DNA from: Yamagishiella unicocca
Taxonomy: Eukaryota > Chlorophyta > Chlorophyceae > Chlamydomonadales > Volvocaceae
Length of the DNA: 64,000 nucleotides
Direction: 5' to 3'
Assembly: GCA_003116995.1 (NCBI GenBank)
Contig: BDSL01000089.1
Location: forward strand, 248,001 to 312,000
Position numbers and translations under genes: made by a program. Position 1 is the stretch's first letter, and each line of letters starts with the position of its first letter. The notes under the pieces are model-generated. The model was not told the origin of the DNA, ran no database searches, and saw only the letters and a program-made list of their open reading frames with translations. Of the stretch, positions 57,701 to 64,000 are shown in pieces.

Positions 57701-58703
57701 GGGGCAGGAGCTGGGGCAGGAGTTGGGGCAGGAGCTGGGGCAGGAGCTGGGGCAGGAGCTGGGGCAGGAGCTGGGGCAGGAGCTGGGGCAGGAGCTGGGG
57801 CAGGAGCTGGGGCAGGAGCTGGGGCAGGAGCTGGGGCAGGAGCTGGGGCAGGAGCTGGGGCAGGAGCTGGGGCAGGAGCTGGGGCAGGAGTTGGGGCAGG
57901 AGCTGGGGCAGGAGCTGGGGCAGGAGCTGGGGCAGGAGCTGGGGCAAGCAGCCCCATGTGCCAGCCGGATACCGTTGAGCCCGTTGCGGTCCCTCCTCCA
58001 CCCCAACCCCCCTCGCCCTCCCCCCCACACCCTCCCCCCCGCCGTCCGCCCGCAGGACCAGGTCTACCAGCCATACGAGAGCGACGGCATCTTGCCGTAC
58101 AGCCAGTTTTCCATCCGCCTGGCCAAGTCGGACATCCCCCACCTGGTGTCGGTGCTGCGCTCCGTGTCGTCGGGCCGCCTGCGCCGGATGAGGCTGGCCA
58201 TGGCGCGATACCACAAGTGGGTGGGGTGGGGGGCAGGGGGACTCCAGGGAGGGGGACAGGAGGGGGAGGGGCAGGGGGGCTCAAGGGAGGGGGACGGGGG
58301 GGGGAGGAACAGGGAGGGGGGCAGGGGGAGGAGGACAGGCGGGGGGGCAGGGGGAGGAGGACAGGGAGGGGGACAGCAGTGTTCACTCGTGGGGGGTGGC
58401 GCGGGAGGTTAGCGAGGCGGGTGGTCTCGGGGGGTCGGGGGCTTGGGTTGGCCGTGCAAGTGCGGTGCCGTACAATCACCGGTGCCTCGGCCAACCCCCC
58501 CCCCACCATCACCCCCACCCACCACCACCACCCACCCCGTCCCCCCCGCGCTCTCCAGGGCGTTCCTGTGGGACCCCGCCCTGGGCGGCCGCGCCTACAA
58601 CTACACCATCAAAGCTCTCAACCAGCGGCTGCACGGCCTGTGGGGGCAGCTGTGGGGGCATGCGGCGGACAGGCGCCGCCGCCTCCACCTGCGCACGGCT
58701 TGA
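48781..58703 (+). CDS. EGF-domain exostosin-like glycosyltransferase (GT47)
   Basis: Probable Golgi glycosyltransferase making cell-wall or matrix glycans. Twenty-one exons join in phase: 48781-49139, 49877-49896, 50301-50434, 50666-50719, 50969-51120, 51835-51913, 52113-52201, 52644-52718, 53002-53100, 53393-53432, 53622-53678, 53992-54025, 54390-54472, 55003-55087, 55399-55430, 55799-55941, 56181-56284, 56521-56637, 57068-57192, 58056-58216, 58559-58703; predicted 728 residues. The start has a hydrophobic helix (AIPVIAILLSATVAV). Cys-rich EGF-like modules follow: CTKRGNCNAEEGRCECPFGY, CGETKCHGRGAC with CLCYKGYMGHTCG, and CRERGRCIRGFCHCQPPYWG. The exostosin domain (about 350-690) has LRIYVYELP, NLFYIAANAYAY, GRDHFIWTTGDRG, DVLAAPWYDH, LLFFFAGSIR, RSKFCLAPHGSGFGVRLTLA, GCVPVIIQD and PYSQFSIRLAKSDIPHLV. 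The architecture matches exostosin-like proteins abundant in Chlamydomonas. Donor and acceptor sugars are unknown. Confidence 0.92.
49965..50032 (+). repeat. Tandem TTTAGGGTCTGCATGCCG repeat
   Basis: About four copies of an 18-bp unit TTTAGGGTCTGCATGCCG in the second GT47 intron. The units carry the telomere-like heptamer TTTAGGG and are followed by a (GT)n run at 50035-50081. Confidence 0.85.
51212..51268 (+). repeat. Dispersed repeat family B, full copy
   Basis: In the fifth GT47 intron. It contains ACGGGTTACGCGACATGGAC then AGGATAGCTGGCGCATGGTC and GTCGGACACC, and I use it as the family reference, about 55 bp. Confidence 0.75.
52330..52371 (+). repeat. Dispersed repeat family A, medium copy
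   Basis: In the seventh GT47 intron: TTGAGGAAGACCCGTGGATG then CGAGAAAAACCCTTTTAGGG. Confidence 0.75.
53222..53285 (+). repeat. 12-bp tandem repeat, five copies
   Basis: Unit CCTGAGCCCCCG repeated about five times in the ninth GT47 intron, C-rich on the coding strand. Confidence 0.9.
53679..53758 (+). repeat. 16-bp G-rich tandem repeat, five copies
   Basis: Unit GTGGGGCGGGGGGAGG, starting immediately at the splice donor after GT47 exon 11 (ATG then GTGGGG). The donor itself is the first base pair of the array, so the 5' splice site is embedded in repeated donor-like copies. Confidence 0.9.
56671..56785 (+). repeat. Dispersed repeat family B, two adjacent copies
   Basis: Two plus-oriented copies in the intron after GT47 exon 18: one from 56671 (AAAAACCGGTTACACGACGT, then ATAATAGCTGGC) and a fuller one at 56727-56785 (AAAAACCGTTTTACGCAACG, then GATAATTGGCGCATG and TTCGTCGGACACC). 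Confidence 0.75.
57377..57946 (+). repeat. 12-bp minisatellite, about 47 copies
   Basis: Unit GGGGCAGGAGCT repeated without indels for about 570 bp inside the intron between GT47 exons 19 and 20. A single C-to-T variant (AGTT for AGCT) recurs at 57495, 57579, 57651, 57723 and 57891, at spacings of 84, 72, 72 and 168 bp, all multiples of 12. The array is open in several frames on both strands, which creates long spurious ORFs. The plus strand has regularly spaced G4 runs. Confidence 0.97.
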
Positions 58704-58719
58704 GGCGCCGAGGGAGGGT

Positions 58720-58752
58720 TGTGAGGAAGGCCTGTGGATGCGAGAAAAACCG
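58720..58752 (+). repeat. Dispersed repeat family A, short copy
   Basis: GAGGAAGGCCTGTGGATGCG then AGAAAAACCG, only 17 nt after the GT47 stop codon. Confidence 0.7.
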
Positions 58753-58765
58753 CGAGGGTGGGGGC

Positions 58766-58907
58766 CCGAGAAGACCCGGTTACACGACGTAGGAGACGGG
58801 CTAGGGTGGGGTGGGGAGGGGGTGAGAGCCGAGAGGGGATGCCGGGCATGAGGGGGGTCGCATGAAGACTCGGGTTACACGACATGGGTAGAATAGCTGG
58901 CGCATGG
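58766..58907 (+). repeat. Dispersed repeat family B, two copies in 3' UTR
   Basis: Short copy 58766-58792 (CCGAGAAGACCCGGTTACAC) and longer copy 58861-58907 (AAGACTCGGGTTACACGACA, then AGAATAGCTGGCGCATGG), both transcribed in the sense direction within the GT47 3' UTR. Confidence 0.7.
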
Positions 58908-59589
58908 GGTGGCGGGTGGCGGGAAGGCCCGGTGACACTACACCCGAGGGAGGTTGAGAATGGCAGCGGCAGGGACGCCGGCAGCATGGAAGGCCGACAT
59001 GTACACATGAGCAAAAACGGACTTGCGGTCATGGTCGTTATTTACGCAATGGGTGCAGTCGCGTTGTGGATGCAGTCCCGTAATGGACGCAGTCTCGTAG
59101 TGTTGTAGTCTCGTAGTGGATACAGTCGGTAGCGGATATCTGTAGTCCCGTAATGGATTTGCATGATGCGCCAGCTGCCCACCAGCTGTCCACCTTCCTC
59201 CCGCCGGTGCGCTAGGGCGGAGGTGTCCCTGTTAAGGGGTCGGCTCGCTGACGTGTCCGCTGCCCGGTAGAACCTTTCTTGCACGGGCGACGTGCTATCT
59301 TTCTTTCATCGGAGGCATTTGTCAATTGCTCATACGCTCCGCATCGGAGGTCGGTAACCGGTGACGGGGAGCTACTCGGGTGCCGTCCGGGGTGCCGTGG
59401 GGTGGCGCCGCTAGCTGTCGCTCCCACGAGACGTGGTCCTGGAGGCCCTGGGCCAAGCAAGTGTGATCGGTGCAATATATATAGGAAGACCTGGCTTGTT
59501 GATTCCACGTTGTAGTACGTAGAGTTAGGCGGTGTCGAGCAGCGACATGCCAATCCAGCTTAGCGGTTCTCCTCTCTCTCCCATTTTCA

Positions 59590-59594
59590 TGTAA
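59590..59594 (+). terminator. Poly(A) signal TGTAA of GT47 gene
   Basis: TGTAA about 890 nt beyond the stop codon and before the next gene; assigned by motif and position only. Confidence 0.4.
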
Positions 59595-60604
59595 CAAGCC
59601 AGTCGTGTAAGATGTCTCCTCTATGTGGATTAACAGTCTCGATGTCCGAGGCAGTGACATGGGCTACACAGTATGACACAGTGCGAACCAATGCTCCATG
59701 CTCTTAGTGATGCAGCCCGCCAACACAAGTAGTACGCTTGAAAGGGATATTTCGGTATCCCGTCCGTGTGATGTGATCCATGTGAAAAACATTTGCACGC
59801 CAGCGGCTCGACTAACGAGTAACGACCACAAGTCAACCTGCCCAACCTTCTCGGCGGCAAAACATGCTCCTCAGATACCTCAATGCTAGTTATCAAAAAC
59901 ATTGCCTCGACATCTACTGTTTGGCAGCGCACACGTGGACGGTGCAGCATGCAGATGCACGTTACTCTGGAAACGGCCCACATCACGTGCGCCAAAGTCT
60001 TCCCCAAGAGCTATAGTACATATGCAGTAGAATTTGTCTGCACGGTGTCAATTCTACGTTTTATTAGGCTTGCAAAATCCATGTACGGCGGACCGAAGTG
60101 CCCCTACGACAGGGACCACCCTCTGACGATGCCTTTCCATCTCCGTTCGAATCTATGCCACCCTTATTGCTTTTGCTGTCAACGATTTGGGCAATTGATA
60201 TTCTTGCATTTGGTTTAACATCACGAGCGATATGAAGCAGCTGCAGCGTGCATGCCTTCGTCAGCGACACCGATAATTTGTAGCTGAGATATTAAAGCCA
60301 TCAAAAGCGACGTGATGCCGTCGCAGGAGAGCTCGCGGGCGGGGACAGCTCCCGACGCCGATGGTGGGGCGCCCGCAGCCGAAAGGGGCGCTGGTAAACA
60401 GGGGCTTCATCTCAAAAAAAGCCCAACATTGTTGTTTGATATATTGGTAAGTGCATAGTTACAGATAACACATGTAGCTTTAGTAAATATTGTCCAAAAA
60501 GCTCGCTCGACGTCCGACTCGGCGTCGGCCAAGGCGGGAGAGCGGTCTCAGGCCTCCCAGCCAATTACCCTTACCTTCCAACTCATCCCCTGACACAGCA
60601 TTCC

Positions 60605-63600
60605 ATGTGGCAACTGTGCTGCATGCGCGAGTCGTCCCCACCACCGTCACCCTCCGCATGCGATGAAGGGGGTGTACGACGACTGGCCGCAGGAGCCTGG
60701 ACCGCTGCAGTAACATGCCAACACCACCAAAACCACCAACACCGCCACCACAAACTGGCCACCCACACCAATCCTGAACGCCCTGGTTTCAAACCGGGCG
60801 GCACGCCGCCCCCCCAACCTCTCCCTTCACACACCCCGCCACTCACAAGGCCACACCCGCCACCTCGACTGCCTTGGCCCCCTTCCCAGGCCGAGTCAGA
60901 CAAGGACAAGCAGCAGCGGAAGCTCAAGGAGGCGACGCTCACACATTCCGAACAGCCCTCCGGGCAGACCCGCCGTAGCACCGATCAGCAGCACCACCGT
61001 CACCCACAGGGTCCGGAGACACCGGACCAGGTCGCGGAAAGCGCTGGAGACGCTGGGGCTGGTGGTTCCGGAGCGGGTTCCGGTGACGAGCGGGATGTGC
61101 CGGCCGGCGATGGCTTTGCCAGCGGCGGCAACGCGCTGTCGCTGGGGCTGCCCAAGGTCTCGGAGGCCGCGGTGTCAGCGTTCACGAGGGAGGGGGGCGG
61201 GGCGGAAGCCGGGCCAGAGCAGCAGGCGGCGGGTGAGTGCCGAGGCTGGGGAGGGGGGGGTGAGAGGAAACCCGGGGGGGTGGTGGTGAGAGGAAACCCG
61301 GGGGGACTGAGTGGGGGGAGGTGGCGTGGATACCTTTGCACACGACAATGGACGCCGGGGCGGGGAGAGGAGGGGAGGGGCTTTCCTCTCACACACCACC
61401 ACTATGCTGCCTCCGGCCGTCCGGCCATGACACCCCACCGGCACACATACACACACGCAGGTGGCGGGCTGGTGGGCGGGAGCCCCTCTGCAGGTGCCGG
61501 GGCCGTTCCCGACCTGCTCGCTGAGTTCACCCCCCGGGTCATTCTACAGGTGCGGAGCACTGGGGTGGGGGTTGGGGGGGTGATGGCGGTAGTGGGGGTG
61601 GGAGTGGGGGCAGCAGTACTGGGAGAAAAGAACGCGCGTGACTTGATAGTGGCTGGCTGGCGCCTTGCCCCTCACTCACATACCTGCTGGCGCGTTGGCA
61701 ACCCTCCCCCCCTCCCCCTCCCTCCCGCAGGAGCTGCTCGGGGAGCTGTTCATCCCCCCAGAGCGGCTGGCTCGTCAGGGCACGTTCGGCCAGGGGGCCT
61801 TCGCGACTGTACAGAGCTGCAGGTGGGAAGTGTGTGGGGGGGGGGGGTTGAGGAAGACCCATGGATGTGGGGGGTGGTGTGAGACCGGTGACACAAATAA
61901 ACGACAAGATAGATGTGTGGGGGGGGGTTGAGGAAGACCCATGGATGTGGGGGGGGGGGGTTGAGGAAGACCCATGGATGTGGGGGGGGTGCGGGGTAGG
62001 GGGGTATGCGAGGAAACCCGTGGGGCGGGAAGGGCGGTCTATACTGGGCGGGAGGGGACCCGGGCAGCTGCGGGAGGTGCAGCGGAGTAGCAGCTGCTGC
62101 CTGGAGGGCGCTGTTTCCGAGCAGCTGCAGCAGCAGTAGTACTAGCAGCACAGCAATAGCAGTGGCAGCAGTCAGTCGCAGCAGTAGTGGCAGTGCGCCC
62201 TTCCGTCTCCCCGTTCGGCTCATCACCGCGCGCTGATTCCACGACCCCAATCGCGCCCCCCCTCCCCCCCCGCGACCCCTCCTCCCCTCCCAGTCTGGAG
62301 GACCCCCACGGCGGCCCCAACCTGCTGGTGGCGGTCAAGTCGCTCAAGCCGGAGGTGCTGGCGGACATGGAGGACCTGCGCCGCTTCCTGCTGGAGGTGG
62401 GCGCTGGGGGGGAGGAAGACCCGTGGGGGGGGAGAGGGAGGGATTGCAGGAGGGAGGGGTGGGTGTGAAGACCGGTTAGACCGGGTGAAGGGGGGGAGGG
62501 AGGGATTGCGCCACCGTCGGCTCGCCCGGTGGCACCGGCCTGCTGGGGCGGTGACGGTACCTAGAGCGGCTGCTGGGGCGGTGACGGTACCTAGAGCGGC
62601 TGCTGGGGCGCAGCTGACAGCGTGCACCCGGGGCCGACACACATGAGTGCGCCCGGCTCCGCTGCTTGTTTGCTTACGTGCTGCTCGCGATGCCCCCCCA
62701 CCCGCCCCGGTCCACCCGCCCACAGGCCAACCTGGTTCGCAAGCTGCGCCACCCGTGAGTGGGGAGAGGGGGCCCCGTGGAGGGGAGGACAGGCGGGCGG
62801 GAGGGGTGGGAAGGAGGCGGCGCCAGGGAGGGGGGCTAGGGGAGGCCAGGGAGCGGGGTCCAGGGAGGGTTGGGGGGAGGTCAGCAGGGGGCTGGCTGCC
62901 GTCGTGCCCTTTCCCCCTCTTTGTCGTACTTCCCGCTCCGTGCCCCTGCCCGATCTTCCCCCGGGCCCTTCTAACCCTCCCCCTCTGGCCCCCCCCTCTC
63001 GCCTCTCTCCCCCCCCCCGCAGCAACATCGTGTCCATCCACGGCCTGGGCGCCCACGACCTGACCTCCCTGGAGGCCCTCCGCGGCAGTGCCTTCGTGGT
63101 GATGGAGGGGCTGGAGGGCGGCGACCTGCGCATGATGGTGCTGCGGCAGGTGGGGGGGGGCTGGCGCAGGGGGCAGCAGGCCGGACCCACCTCGAACCAC
63201 CCTGAACCACTTCGACCCACTTCGACCCACATCGACCCACATCGAACTACATCGAACTACATCGACCCACTTGTACCCACTTCGAACTACTTCGAACCAC
63301 TTCGAACCACATCGAACCACATCGACCCACTTAGACCCAATTCGACCCGCCCAGTCAGACATGCAGCCAGTCATCCATCGACCCGGGCAACTGGCGTCCT
63401 CCTGCCGCACCACCTGTCTGCACACCCGCCCCGTCCGAAGGCGCCTCAGCGCTCCCGTGGCAGCGCCTGCCGTACAGTGCCTTCCCGCGGACCCACCCGT
63501 GTGTGTTTTTATTGTGTGTTTCTTCCCTCTGGCCCCTCCCCCTCACCCCCCCCCGCCAGATGACCGCCCGCACCCCCGCCTACTCCCGCCTGGACGCTCT

Positions 63601-63665
63601 GCGGTGGTGCCTGCACATGTCCGCCGCCTGCTCCTACCTCCACGACACCTGCCGGCCCATGGTCA

Positions 63666-63697
<32 letters not shown>

Positions 63698-64000
63698 CTC
63701 ACTGGGGGCGCAATTGACAACCGAGTGGTGAGGCCCGGAGGGGTTTTAGGGGGGCCGGGGTGTGTGCAGGCTGGGAGCTGAGGCGACCCGCCAGGGCCCC
63801 AAACCCAACCGACAACCGAGTGGTGAGGCCCAACCAATCCAACCGAAGTGATCCGGCATGCACGCCGCGCGCCCGCAAAGTATTCGTCAGTTAGTTAGTT
63901 TCTGCGCTCCGTTTCTATGTCGTGTAACCGGGTCTTCTCGCACACACACACGCACACACAGGCCAAGATCACCGACTTTGGGCTGCACAAGCGCGCCCGC
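60605..64000 (+). CDS. Protein kinase, probably TKL-like, truncated by window end
   Basis: Catalytic exons: 60605-61232, 61461-61549, 61731-61822, 62294-62396, 62726-62754, 63023-63149, 63560-63727 and 63962 to the window end; all phases agree. The N-terminal 200 residues are low-complexity (His, Gln, Pro, Gly). The kinase lobe shows LARQGTFGQGAFATVQSC (glycine loop, third glycine replaced by Ala), VAVKSLKPE with the ATP-anchoring lysine (about 285), ANLVRKLRHPNIVSIHGLG with the helix-C region, a DLRMMVLRQ hinge-side segment, YSRLDALRWCLHMSAACSYL, the catalytic loop VIHRDLKPENVML, and ITDFGLHKRAR. All core catalytic residues up to DFG are present, so an active Ser/Thr kinase is expected. The first exon is uncertain: an intron ending at 60889 with a start near 60315 is possible. 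The activation segment and C-lobe lie outside the window. Confidence 0.8.
61847..61982 (+). repeat. Dispersed repeat family A, local triplicate
   Basis: TTGAGGAAGACCCATGGATG occurs three times within one kinase intron (from 61847, 61928 and 61961), each followed by a run of G. All three share the C-to-A change in the CCCATGG core, so they arose by local duplication. Confidence 0.8.
63183..63352 (+). repeat. Degenerate 10-bp repeat block
   Basis: About 17 units of the type ACCACTTCGA, CCCACATCGA or ACTACATCGA in the kinase intron after DLRMMVLRQ. The 10-bp step is kept through many substitutions. Confidence 0.85.
63914..63943 (-). repeat. Dispersed repeat family B, short copy at a 3' splice site
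   Basis: Plus strand TATGTCGTGTAACCGGGTCT then TCTCGCAC; ends about 17 nt before the acceptor of the last visible kinase exon, with a short CA run between. Confidence 0.7.

Larger units (their letters stand above)
58704..60604. other. 3' UTR of GT47 gene and intergenic DNA
   Basis: The first 250 bp carry one family A and two family B repeat copies (58720, 58766, 58861). At 59041-59155 there are short near-repeats of GTAGTCTCGTAGTGGAT and TGCAGTCCCGTAATGGA. A TGTAA at 59590 is the likely poly(A) signal. An alternative first exon for the kinase could be 60315-60393 (ATGCCGTCGCAGGAG, then a GTAAAC donor). No other gene is supported. Confidence 0.5.

Noticed and set aside
57224..58518. Very long ORFs on both strands (up to 388 codons) over the 12-bp minisatellite
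   Set aside because: They exist only because a 12-bp unit has no stop in several frames. The region is an intron of the GT47 gene, flanked by in-phase splice sites.

Overview
The window is nuclear DNA of a unicellular green alga, most likely a Chlamydomonas-like volvocalean. The support is indirect but consistent: very GC-rich coding sequence with Ala/Gly/Pro-rich inserts, genes split into many small exons by short GT-AG introns loaded with simple repeats, TGTAA motifs (the chlorophyte poly(A) signal) downstream of several genes, and plant-type orthologues (for example a 26S proteasome subunit matching the land-plant form closely). Nothing bacterial, viral or organellar was seen. Exon boundaries below are my own reconstruction by reading frame and splice phase; almost every gene closes into a multiple-of-three CDS.

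Layout, left to right. 1-4.6 kb: the tail of an unidentified gene (one clear internal exon), an uncertain minus-strand ORF and a long hairpin, otherwise empty. 4.6-6.5 kb: ankyrin-like repeat protein. 7.2-10.4 kb: PLP enzyme of the serine/threonine dehydratase-serine racemase family. 11.2-14.0 kb: low-molecular-weight protein-tyrosine phosphatase with a possible organelle-targeting extension. 14-18.3 kb: repeat-rich, no gene I can name. 18.4-22.5 kb, minus strand: cyclin H. 25.9-31.1 kb: RPN5/PSMD12. 32.4-34.4 kb: ALKBH6. 35.0-37.0 and 40.6-42.6 kb: two near-identical secreted proteins with four six-cysteine C-type-lectin-like repeats, flanking a METTL21/Methyltransf_16-type methyltransferase (37.8-39.8 kb). 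44.2-47.0 kb: pirin with an N-terminal hydrophobic anchor. 48.8-58.7 kb: a 21-exon EGF plus exostosin (GT47) glycosyltransferase. 60.6 kb to the window end: a protein kinase cut off just after its DFG motif.

This is a typical eukaryotic mix and not an operon. Thematic links are loose: cyclin H and RPN5 belong to cell-cycle/transcription and proteolysis machinery, while the lectin-like pair, the membrane-anchored pirin and the GT47 enzyme all enter the secretory pathway. The most noteworthy observations are the exon-2-to-poly(A) homogenisation of the lectin-like pair, an obligate GC-AG intron in RPN5, two families of short repeats scattered through introns and 3' UTRs (several minus-oriented copies abutting 3' splice sites), a roughly 47-copy 12-bp minisatellite inside the GT47 gene, and a pirin that appears to be membrane-anchored. 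I found no clearly new multi-gene system.
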